Source of the DNA: Ignavibacteriales bacterium | GTDB taxonomy: Bacteria > Bacteroidota > Ignavibacteria > Ignavibacteriales > SURF-24 | Direction of reading: 5' to 3' | DNA length: 64,000 bases | Assembly: GCA_026390815.1 (NCBI GenBank) | Contig: JAPLFH010000046.1 | Coordinates: 62,001 to 126,000, forward strand | In this document: in pieces, positions 54,612 to 62,334 of the stretch | How the letters are laid out: each line of letters begins with the position of its first letter | Position numbering within the stretch: the stretch's first letter is position 1 | Notes under the pieces: model-generated | The model's input: only the letters and a program-made list of their open reading frames with translations | Databases searched by the model: none | What the model was told of the DNA's origin: nothing | Translations under genes and position numbers: made by a program

Positions 54612-54821
54612 ATGAAACAACAAACAGCAATAAAAATTTTCGAAAAGAAAAAAGTAAGATCACTTTGGGATGCTGGACAGGAGAAATGGTTTTTAGCCAT
54701 CGTAGATGTTATTGCCGTTTTAACTGACAGTCCTAACCCACAGGTGTATTGGCGGGTGATGAAAAGAAGATTGAAGGATGAGGGAAATGAAACCGTTACA
54801 AATTGTAACGGTTTAATATAA
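54612..54821 (+). CDS. Truncated BRO-N protein, copy 1
   Basis: 69 aa. IKIFEKKKVRSLWDAGQEKWFLAIVDVIAVLTDSPNPQVYW is the Bro-N DNA-binding domain of phage antirepressor-like proteins; the protein stops right after TVTNCNGLI, where the full-length copy (55177) continues. The codons for that motif lie in the palindrome at 54790-54814. The frame is intact and diverged by roughly a third of residues from copy 2, which argues against recent decay. Between hsdR and hsdM, like the other two copies. Confidence 0.75.
   Translation: MKQQTAIKIFEKKKVRSLWDAGQEKWFLAIVDVIAVLTDSPNPQVYWRVMKRRLKDEGNETVTNCNGLI
54790..54814. repeat. Palindrome in BRO copy 1
   Basis: Left arm AAACCGTTACAA (54790-54801), one central A, and the exact reverse complement (54803-54814). 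It overlaps the codons for T-V-T-N-C-N-G near the end of copy 1. Core TACAAATTGTA is shared with the other two BRO palindromes. Confidence 0.9.
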
Positions 54822-54843
54822 AACTGATAAAAGAAACATTACC

Positions 54844-55056
54844 ATGAAAAAAGAAAATGACATAAAAATATTTGAAGATAAAAAAGTAAGGACGCTGTGG
54901 GATGCGCAGGAGGAGAAGTGGTATTTATCAATTGTTGATGTGATTGCCGTTTTAACGGACAGCCCCAAGCCAAGAAAGTATTGGAGTGTTTTAAAAACAA
55001 GATTGAAAGCAGAGGGAAGTCAGTTGACTACAAATTGTAGTCAACTGATAAAATAA
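54844..55056 (+). CDS. Truncated BRO-N protein, copy 2
   Basis: 70 aa, same domain as copy 1 (IKIFEDKKVRTLWDAQEEKWYLSIVDVIAVLTDSPKPRKYW) and ends after TTNCSQLIK. It begins 232 nt after the copy 1 start. After the palindrome both short copies carry ACTGATAAAA, absent from the long copy, so they share one truncation event. The V-to-T and N-to-S changes compared with copy 3 fall at mirrored codons of the palindrome. No function known for the isolated domain; DNA binding is likely. Confidence 0.75.
   Translation: MKKENDIKIFEDKKVRTLWDAQEEKWYLSIVDVIAVLTDSPKPRKYWSVLKTRLKAEGSQLTTNCSQLIK
55020..55048. repeat. Palindrome in BRO copy 2
   Basis: Left arm TCAGTTGACTACAA (55020-55033), central A (55034), exact reverse complement (55035-55048): 14-bp arms. 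Contains the core TACAAATTGTA. Differs from the copy 3 palindrome at two mirrored base pairs, with pairing kept. Confidence 0.92.
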
Positions 55057-55173
55057 TAACCAGCCAAATCGTGACAGGTTGTCATGGTTTGAAAAAATTA
55101 ACTGTCCAAAAAAATAGGGCAATTGAAATTAAAACTGAAACGGTTACAAATTGTAACTCTTTGAAAAAATAAA
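55057..55173 (+). pseudogene. Remnants of two further BRO motifs
   Basis: Between copies 2 and 3 one frame reads SQIVTGCHGLKK (from about 55062) and then ETVTNCNSLKK (55138-55170) before a TAA at 55171-55173. Both match the VTxCxxLK motif that follows the Bro-N domain, without the domain itself. The second retains GTTACAA-A-TTGTAAC (55143-55157) as a shorter palindrome. These look like scars of earlier copies. Confidence 0.55.
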
Positions 55174-55176
55174 ACG

Positions 55177-56025
55177 ATGGAAAAGAAAAACGAAATAAAA
55201 ATATTTGAAGATAGAAAAGTTCGTTCCTTATGGGATAGCGAACAAGAAAAATGGTACATCTCTATTGTTGATGTGGTAGGCATATTAACGGATAGCCCAA
55301 ATCCCAATAATTATTGGAAAGTTTTAAAGAACAGGCTAAAGAAAGAGGGAAGTCAGTTGGTTACAAATTGTAACCAACTGAAAATGCAATCAGTTGATGG
55401 CAAGTTTTACCTTACTGATGTTGCCGATACCGAACAATTGTTCCGTCTCATTCAATCCATTCCATCTCCCAAAGCAGAACCGTTTAAACTTTGGCTGGCA
55501 CAGGTGGCTGCTGAAAGATTAGACGAGATGCAAGATCCTGAGCTTACTATTGACAGGGCTTTGAAAGAATATTTGCAATTGGGATATTCTGAAAACTGGA
55601 TTAACCAACGACTGAAAAGTATTGAAATAAGAAAAGAACTTACAGACGAATGGAAAAAAAGAGGTTTAAAAGAAGGCACTCAGTTTGCAACGCTTACCGA
55701 TATTATTACAAAAGCATGGAGTGAGAAAACAACAAAAGAATACAAAATCCTGAAAGGATTGAAGAAAGAAAATCTCCGGGATAACATGACCAACACCGAA
55801 CTAATTTTAAACATGCTTGCAGAAGCATCTACAAAAGATATTTCGACAGCAGTAAACCCTGAAGATTTTGAAGCCAATAAAAATGTAGCAAAGCAAGGTG
55901 GTGGTGTAGCTAAAGTTGCACGAAAAGAATTGGAAGCGAGAACTGGTAAAAAAGTAGTTACGTCAATTAATGCAAAATCTGTTTTGCAATTGAAAGAAAA
56001 CGTTAATAAGAAAAAGAAGAAATAA
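55177..56025 (+). CDS. Full-length BRO-family (Bro-N) DNA-binding protein, copy 3
   Basis: 282 aa. Residues 1-110 are Bro-N (IKIFEDRKVRSLWDSEQEKWYISIVDVVGILTDSPNP, then SQLVTNCNQLKMQSVDGKFYLTDVADTEQLFRLIQSIPSPKAEPFKLWLAQV). Residues 115-282 form the usual C-terminal domain with TDEWKKRGLKEGTQFATLTDIITKAW and a KNVAKQGGGVAKVARKELE motif. These proteins are found in phages and in type I restriction loci and are thought to bind DNA; a regulatory role for the restriction genes is inference. The C-terminus is Lys-rich. Confidence 0.88.
   Translation: MEKKNEIKIFEDRKVRSLWDSEQEKWYISIVDVVGILTDSPNPNNYWKVLKNRLKKEGSQLVTNCNQLKMQSVDGKFYLTDVADTEQLFRLIQSIPSPKAEPFKLWLAQVAAERLDEMQDPELTIDRALKEYLQLGYSENWINQRLKSIEIRKELTDEWKKRGLKEGTQFATLTDIITKAWSEKTTKEYKILKGLKKENLRDNMTNTELILNMLAEASTKDISTAVNPEDFEANKNVAKQGGGVAKVARKELEARTGKKVVTSINAKSVLQLKENVNKKKKK
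55353..55381. repeat. Palindrome in BRO copy 3
   Basis: Left arm TCAGTTGGTTACAA (55353-55366), central A (55367), exact reverse complement (55368-55381): 14-bp arms wholly inside the coding sequence, covering Q-L-V-T-N-C-N-Q-L codons. Core TACAAATTGTA shared with the other copies. Confidence 0.93.
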
Positions 56026-56051
56026 ATTTTACTTACACATCACTTAAAACA

Positions 56052-57686
56052 ATGACAAACCATTTAGAACATACACAGAAAACCAAAGAACTGATTGACG
56101 GACTTAAAACCATTTGCAGCAATTATGGTTTGGGCAACGCAGGAAGTGAATACAAAATTATCACTGAAGTTTTTCTCTACAAATTTCTGAACGATAAATT
56201 TTTACACGAAGCAAGAAGAGCAAACAAAGATTTAAAGAACAGCAAAAACATTGAAGCCGACATTCAGAAAATGAGTAAAGGCGATTACGAATACATGCTG
56301 GAGAAAATGGGCGAACGAAGTGCGAAACTTAAAAAGACACACTTCATCAGCCACTTGTTCAACAAACAAAACGAAAATGAGTTTGCAAACCTGTTTGACA
56401 ACACCCTGATTGAAATCGCTGACCTCAACATCAAATTATTTTCAGTTGCAACCATTGACAAAGAACGCATCCGTTTGTTTGATAAACTTTCGCCTTACAT
56501 TATTGAGAGCAATCAGAAATCACCTTTCTGCAAAGCCATCATCAACAAATTAGTTGCGTTCAGTTTTGAACCCGTGTTTGAAGAAAAGTATGATTTCTTT
56601 TCTACCATTTTTGAATACCTGATTAAGGACTACAACAAAGACAGCGGGAAATATGCAGAGTATTACACACCTCCAGCCGTTGCAAAAATTATGGCACGAA
56701 TACTTGCGCCTGAGCCGGTAAAAAGCGTTACACTCAATGACCCTTCATCAGGTTCCGGCAGTTTGTTGTTGGCTTTGGCTCACCAGATTGGCGAAGACAA
56801 ATGCAGCATTTACTCGCAGGATATTTCTCAAAAATCATCCGAGTTTTTACGATTGAATTTAATCCTGAACAACTTAGTGCATTCATTGCACAATGTGATT
56901 AAAGGAAATACTTTGACAAACCCATACCATGTTAACGATGAAAAGACCGATTTAAAAAAGTTTGATTACATCGTTTGCAATCCGCCATTCAAAATGGATT
57001 TCAGCGATGACAGGGAAACACTTGCAAGTGACCAACACAAGAAAAGATTTTTTGCAGGAGTGCCAAGTGTGCCTGCAAAGAAAAAAGATTCAATGGCAAT
57101 TTACCAGTTGTTTATTCAGCACATCATTTATTCGCTTGACAAAAAAGGAAAAGCAGCCGTTGTAGTTCCCACAGGGTTTTGCACAGAGAAAGCTGCAATT
57201 GGTTTGGGAATAAGAAAAAAATTAGTTGACCAAAACTGGTTACATGCCGTTGTGCAAATGCCGCCAAATATTTTTGCAACCACAGGAACAAATGTTTCTG
57301 TATTGTTTATTGACAAAAGCAAAACCACCAACAAAGTAATTTTAGTTGATGCCAGCAAACTTGGAACAAAAGTAAAAGACGGCAAGAACCAAAAAACTTT
57401 ATTGAGTGCCGATGATGAAAACAAAATCATCAATACCATAAACAGCAATGAAGTGGTTGAAGATTTTTCTGTTGTAGTTGACAATGAAAAAATAAAAGAC
57501 AGGAACTATTCTTTGGGTGCAGGACAATATTTTGAAACACGAATTGAATATTCTGAATTGAGTAATGAAGAATTTGAAAACAAAATTGATGAAGCAAAAG
57601 AAAGGTTAACGAAGTTGTTTAAGAAATCAAAAAATCTTGAATCAAAACTATTTTCAAAACTAAATGTGATAGAGTATGATTTATAA
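56052..57686 (+). CDS. hsdM: Type I restriction-modification methyltransferase subunit
   Basis: 544 aa N6-adenine methyltransferase. N-terminal helical domain (residues 1-190), YAEYYTPPAVAKIMARIL, the SAM motif DPSSGSGSLL (230-239) and catalytic NPPF (310-313). Forms M2S1 with HsdS and protects host DNA. Stop overlaps hsdS by 11 nt. Belongs with the hsdR at 51499, judging by shared codon usage and gene order. Confidence 0.95.
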   Translation: MTNHLEHTQKTKELIDGLKTICSNYGLGNAGSEYKIITEVFLYKFLNDKFLHEARRANKDLKNSKNIEADIQKMSKGDYEYMLEKMGERSAKLKKTHFISHLFNKQNENEFANLFDNTLIEIADLNIKLFSVATIDKERIRLFDKLSPYIIESNQKSPFCKAIINKLVAFSFEPVFEEKYDFFSTIFEYLIKDYNKDSGKYAEYYTPPAVAKIMARILAPEPVKSVTLNDPSSGSGSLLLALAHQIGEDKCSIYSQDISQKSSEFLRLNLILNNLVHSLHNVIKGNTLTNPYHVNDEKTDLKKFDYIVCNPPFKMDFSDDRETLASDQHKKRFFAGVPSVPAKKKDSMAIYQLFIQHIIYSLDKKGKAAVVVPTGFCTEKAAIGLGIRKKLVDQNWLHAVVQMPPNIFATTGTNVSVLFIDKSKTTNKVILVDASKLGTKVKDGKNQKTLLSADDENKIINTINSNEVVEDFSVVVDNEKIKDRNYSLGAGQYFETRIEYSELSNEEFENKIDEAKERLTKLFKKSKNLESKLFSKLNVIEYDL

Positions 57687-58965
57687 CGAAAGCAAATTCA
57701 ACTCCGAGTGGGATACGCTTCCGTTAAATAAACTTGGAGATTTTAGGAGAGGCAAATCAAAACACCGACCAAGGAACGATTCAAAATTATTTGTTGGCGG
57801 TAAATATCCTTTGATTCAAACAGGAGAAATTAAAGCAGCGAATCTTTTTATCAATTCTCACAATGCAACCTATAATGATGTTGGTTTGAAGCAAAGTAAA
57901 TTGTGGGATGCAGGAACTTTGTGCATTACGATTGCAGCTAACATTGCGGAGACAGGCATACTTGCTTACCCAATGTGTTTCCCTGATAGTTGTGTTGGTT
58001 TTGTTGCTGACAAGAAAATGACATCCGAACTTTTCATGCACTATGTTTTTACCTACATAAGAAAGAGCATTCAGAATTCTTCATTGGGAAGCATACAAGA
58101 CAATATCAATATTGATTTGCTTACTTCTTTAGATTTTAAAATTCCCAAAAAGAATATTCAAGATAGCATTGTTGATTTGTTATTAACGATTGACAGTAAA
58201 ATTGAAACTAACAGCAGCATCAATACTGAATTGGAAACAATGGCAAAAACCATTTTCAATTATTGGTTTGTGCAATTTGATTTTCCAAACGAAGAAGGTA
58301 AACCATATAAATCAAATGGCGGTGAAATGGAATACAACAAAGTATTGAAAAGAGAAATTCCGAATGGATGGAAAGTTGGCAGCATTGGAGATATCTGTGA
58401 AGTAAAATCTGGCTTTGCCTTTAAATCGGATTCATGGTTAGATAGTGGAATTCCAGTTTTAAAAATTGGTAACATTCAAGAAGACTATACAATTAGCTTT
58501 GAAGGATGTTCTCATGTTTCAGAAGATAAAGTTAAAGTTGCAAAGGATTATCAAGCAAGTCCAGGTGATATAATTATTGCAATGACAGGTGCAACTATTG
58601 GCAAGTTCGGAATTGTTCCAGACATTGATAAACCAGTTTTAATTAATCAACGAGTTGGTTTATTTAAACTTGGTGATGAATCACTACAAAAATTACCATT
58701 TCTGATTAATACATTGAAACAAGTTCATGTCAGAGAAATGATTTTTTTTATTGCTTCTGGTTGTGCTCAACCTAATATAAGTGCAATTGAAATTAATGCA
58801 ATTAAAACAGTAATACCGCCTAAATTATTTATTGAAAAGTTCAATCAAACAACCAAAAACTTTTTTGAAGTAATTATCAATAACCATAAACAAACCCAAG
58901 AACTCATCACCCTTCGTGATTTCCTTTTACCGTTGCTGATGAACGGGCAAGTGAATGTGAAGTAA
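57676..58965 (+). CDS. hsdS: Type I restriction-modification specificity subunit
   Basis: 429 aa with two target-recognition domains. The first runs about 1-165 and ends in KIPKKNIQDSIVDLLLTIDSKIETN, a conserved helix; the second (residues about 235-400) starts with PNGWKVGSIGDICEVKSGFAFKSDSW and ends with another long helix (FNQTTKNFFEVIINNHKQTQELITLRDFLLPLLMNGQV). Binds the bipartite DNA target that sets specificity. Looks intact; the target cannot be read from the sequence. Confidence 0.94.
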   Translation: MIYNESKFNSEWDTLPLNKLGDFRRGKSKHRPRNDSKLFVGGKYPLIQTGEIKAANLFINSHNATYNDVGLKQSKLWDAGTLCITIAANIAETGILAYPMCFPDSCVGFVADKKMTSELFMHYVFTYIRKSIQNSSLGSIQDNINIDLLTSLDFKIPKKNIQDSIVDLLLTIDSKIETNSSINTELETMAKTIFNYWFVQFDFPNEEGKPYKSNGGEMEYNKVLKREIPNGWKVGSIGDICEVKSGFAFKSDSWLDSGIPVLKIGNIQEDYTISFEGCSHVSEDKVKVAKDYQASPGDIIIAMTGATIGKFGIVPDIDKPVLINQRVGLFKLGDESLQKLPFLINTLKQVHVREMIFFIASGCAQPNISAIEINAIKTVIPPKLFIEKFNQTTKNFFEVIINNHKQTQELITLRDFLLPLLMNGQVNVK

Positions 58966-58968
58966 ACA

Positions 58969-61266
58969 ATGAAAGACGATTTAAATAATAAGGGAAAAGC
59001 GCTCAAAGCGTTTCTTGAAGCCATTGATTATAAAAAGAAACGCAAAGCTTTACTTGTTATGGCGACAGGTACAGGAAAAACAAGAACGATAATGGCACTT
59101 ATTGATGTTCTGCTCAAAGCAAATGCAGCACAAAAGATTTTATTCCTTGCCGATAGAGATAGCTTAGTTAATCAGGCATTGACAGATGGCTTTAAACAGC
59201 ATCTTCCAAACGAATCCAGAGCTCGAATAAGAACCTATGATATTTCCACAGATGCCCGAGTTTACGTTTCTACTCTTCAGACACTTGAACTTTGCTACAA
59301 TAAATTTACTCCTGCCGATTTTGATGTTATAATTTCTGATGAATGCCATCGATCAATCTATAATAAATTTACCGATGTGCTAGCTTACTTTGATGTGATT
59401 CAAATAGGACTAACCGCTACCCCTGCTGAATTTATCGATCGTGACACATTTAAGTTTTTTGATTGCGATGGGAAAACACCCACATTTCTTTATCCATTTG
59501 ATGATGCAGTTAAGGAAGGGTACTTAGTTGATTTCAATGTTTATGCAGCTCAGACAAAATTTCAAAGAAAGGGTATTAAAGGGGTTGATCTGACTGAAGA
59601 AGAAAAATCTATTCTTCGTTCAAATGGGATTGATCCTGATGAATTAAACTTTGAAGGTACTGATCTTGAAAAGAAGGTAACTAACAAAGACACTCTTCGT
59701 GCACAGTGGGAAGAGTTTATGGATAATTGTTTGAAAGATAAATCAGGGCAGTATCCGGGTAAAACAATAATCTTCGCAGTTACACACAATCACGCAATGA
59801 GACTTGCAGAAACATTTAACGAAATGTATCCACAGTATCCAAATCTTGTTCATGTTATTGATTCTAAAATGGAAAGAGCAGATATATTGCTTGAAAAATT
59901 CAAGAAAGAAAATATGCCGAGAATTGCAATTTCTGTTGACATGCTTGATACCGGTGTTGATATACCCGAAATAGTTAATCTTGCTTTTATGAAACCTGTT
60001 AACTCACAAATTAAATTCTGGCAGATGATAGGGCGCGGGACAAGAAACCACGAAGCTTGTAAGGTTTATGATTGGCTGCCGAATGGTAAGAAGGAGAGCT
60101 TTCTAATAATTGATTACTGGGAAAATTTTGAATTAGCTAAGATTGATGATACGAACAAACAGATTCCAATTAGAGTTACAATCTTTAATACTCGTTTAGC
60201 AAAACTTCAAATGTTTTTAGGTGAACAGGAGAGCGCTGATACAAAAAGAATTGTAAAAGATCTACGTTCTGATATCGCAGATATTCCGCTTGATTCATTT
60301 TCAGTGCATAAAGTTTATAAAGAAGTGAAAGAAGCCTGGCAGAATGATTTCTGGAATTACATCACTCGCGTTAGGATAGAATTTCTAAAATTAAAAGTTG
60401 CACCGTTACTTAGATTTGTTCCCGGAATGAATAACGACGAAGCATTCTTTATCAGTAAGATGGAGAGAATTGGACTGAATTTCTTACAACGAAAAGACCT
60501 TGCCGTTGCAATCGAATCAATAAAGGAAGATGTCTCACTGCTGCCGACAAACCTTGCACAAGTTGCTGTACACATTCGTCTCATCAATAATTTACTTACT
60601 AATGATTTCTGGAAGGAAGCTGACCTTACAAAGATTGATGAGACCAAAGAAACTCTTGCCCCGATAATGAAATACAAACAACAGAAACCCTCATTGGTTA
60701 TTGAACTAGGACTTGATGATATAATTGAATCACGGCGCTGGGTAATTTTAAGAAAAGATAATCAGAAAGTTTACATTGAAGAGTACAGAAAACGAGTTGA
60801 GAAAAAGATACTTGAACTTGCAGATAAACATCCTGCAATTATAAAACTTAAAAACAGTGAAGAATTAAGTATTGATGACTTGCTTGATCTTGAACTTACG
60901 CTTAGCAAAGAGCTGAAAGCAGAAGATATTTCTCTTGATGAAGAAAATATGTTAAAAGCTTACGGCGTCAAGGTTGGCAGCTTTGTGGACTTTCTTAAGC
61001 ATGCATTGAACATAGAGAGAATACCAAGCAATGAAGACGTTGTTAAAAAAGCTTTTGATGCTTTTATACTTGAGCATAATTATAATGCCGATCAATCCCG
61101 TTTCTTAAGAGCAGTGCAGAATGTTTTTGTTCAAAGAAGAAAACTTGAACCGGCTGATCTTTACGAAGAACCATTTACAAATTTTGGTAGCAATGCAGTA
61201 GACAAATTGTTTACAGAAGATGATGTGAATGAGTTGGTAGAATTGACAAAAAAGTTAGTAGCGTAA
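58969..61266 (+). CDS. HsdR-like helicase without nuclease domain (EcoEI type)
   Basis: 765 aa. Walker A ATGTGKT is at residues 32-38 and DECH at 124-127, then IGLTATPAEFIDRDT, VDMLDTGVDIPEIVNLAF and MIGRGTRN. The C-terminal 300 residues match the EcoEI-type HsdR tail (DDLLDLELTLSKELKAEDISLDEENMLKAYGVKVGSF, AVQNVFVQRRKLEPADLYEEPF). Family members have about 150-200 residues with a nuclease domain before Walker A, missing here, together with the usual Q-motif. It starts 3 nt after hsdS. It may be a damaged second HsdR or a translocase now used without cleavage. Confidence 0.88.
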   Translation: MKDDLNNKGKALKAFLEAIDYKKKRKALLVMATGTGKTRTIMALIDVLLKANAAQKILFLADRDSLVNQALTDGFKQHLPNESRARIRTYDISTDARVYVSTLQTLELCYNKFTPADFDVIISDECHRSIYNKFTDVLAYFDVIQIGLTATPAEFIDRDTFKFFDCDGKTPTFLYPFDDAVKEGYLVDFNVYAAQTKFQRKGIKGVDLTEEEKSILRSNGIDPDELNFEGTDLEKKVTNKDTLRAQWEEFMDNCLKDKSGQYPGKTIIFAVTHNHAMRLAETFNEMYPQYPNLVHVIDSKMERADILLEKFKKENMPRIAISVDMLDTGVDIPEIVNLAFMKPVNSQIKFWQMIGRGTRNHEACKVYDWLPNGKKESFLIIDYWENFELAKIDDTNKQIPIRVTIFNTRLAKLQMFLGEQESADTKRIVKDLRSDIADIPLDSFSVHKVYKEVKEAWQNDFWNYITRVRIEFLKLKVAPLLRFVPGMNNDEAFFISKMERIGLNFLQRKDLAVAIESIKEDVSLLPTNLAQVAVHIRLINNLLTNDFWKEADLTKIDETKETLAPIMKYKQQKPSLVIELGLDDIIESRRWVILRKDNQKVYIEEYRKRVEKKILELADKHPAIIKLKNSEELSIDDLLDLELTLSKELKAEDISLDEENMLKAYGVKVGSFVDFLKHALNIERIPSNEDVVKKAFDAFILEHNYNADQSRFLRAVQNVFVQRRKLEPADLYEEPFTNFGSNAVDKLFTEDDVNELVELTKKLVA

Positions 61267-61288
61267 CTAAACATTTTAAGGAGATATA

Positions 61289-62329
61289 ATGGAAAAAACC
61301 GATATTTCATTAATGCTTATTTCTAAAATCATTGTACACGATGTCCCAAGACATAACAAAGTTGACACCTCACCTAAAATTGATTATAGTGATCGAGAAA
61401 GTAAGTTAACACCAGAATTAAAGGCTTTCTTTAAAGATAAGCTTACCGAGATAATCTCTAAAAGAAGTTTTAAAGTTATTTTTAATTTAGATTCATCTTC
61501 TGTTGTTCCTTTCATTATTAAAGAATTAATCGAAGCTAATCCTAGAAAAGACATAGTGCAACCATCTAAGGATTTATCGAAGTACTTATACGATATTCAG
61601 ACTGGTAATAATCCGGCAGGTATTGTAGTGGTTATTGAGGGGGTTATTAAAAATAAGAACGTTTTCTCTATAATGAAATTAGAAAGAGATGAGGGGGTTC
61701 AATTAAAGAAAAATGAAAGATCTCATTTTATAGATATTGTTGCAGTCAAAAATTTGATGCTTACTAAAAAGACAAAACTTTACAAAGCTAGTTTCTTTTT
61801 TAATAGGACAGATTTTGATACAGATTTTGATGGATTTGTAACAGATAATCAAATTCAACCAACTTCACCGCAGGGAATAGCAAGTTTTTTTATTCATGAT
61901 TACTTGGGTTGTAGTTTCTATGGAGATACTAGGGTTAATACAAAAAAATTTTTTGAGCTAACAAGGGATTTTATAATTACTATTGAAGATCCAATAAAGA
62001 AGACTAAGTACTTTGAACATTTAATATCTTATAGTAGTATGCCTAAAAATTTTATTGATACCAACGAATTTATAAGAGAATATATAGAAGAAAATGATCA
62101 ACAAAATTATATAGATTATTTAAACCGAAATAATTTTTCCCAAGAGACTTTTGCCAAAGATATAGAATTAATAGAGAACCACTTACAAAGAATCATGATA
62201 GATTTTGAGAACGATGTTCAAATAATTTCAAAGAAGGGCGACCTTGGGGATAAAGTCAAATTAAGTGATGAAGGGAATGGAATAACAAAAGCTGAAGTGA
62301 TTTCAAAAATTAAAAGAGTTTCTTCATAA
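61289..62329 (+). CDS. Possible nucleoid-associated (NdpA/YejK-like) protein
   Basis: 346 aa, soluble. LISKIIVHDVPRHNKVD near the N-terminus and the later DYLGCSFYGDTRVNTKKFFELTRDFI block resemble the 37-kDa nucleoid-associated protein family (PF04245), but weakly. AAGGAGA at 61279-61285 precedes ATG 61289. Six nt before the RelA/SpoT gene, so the two are translationally linked. Base composition is more AT-rich than in hsdR and hsdM. If the family is right it would bind DNA; otherwise unknown. Confidence 0.5.
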   Translation: MEKTDISLMLISKIIVHDVPRHNKVDTSPKIDYSDRESKLTPELKAFFKDKLTEIISKRSFKVIFNLDSSSVVPFIIKELIEANPRKDIVQPSKDLSKYLYDIQTGNNPAGIVVVIEGVIKNKNVFSIMKLERDEGVQLKKNERSHFIDIVAVKNLMLTKKTKLYKASFFFNRTDFDTDFDGFVTDNQIQPTSPQGIASFFIHDYLGCSFYGDTRVNTKKFFELTRDFIITIEDPIKKTKYFEHLISYSSMPKNFIDTNEFIREYIEENDQQNYIDYLNRNNFSQETFAKDIELIENHLQRIMIDFENDVQIISKKGDLGDKVKLSDEGNGITKAEVISKIKRVSS

Positions 62330-62334
62330 CGATA

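Noticed and set aside
54612-56025. Diversity-generating retroelement (template and variable repeats)
   Set aside because: No reverse transcriptase, and the copies differ at all kinds of bases rather than at adenines.
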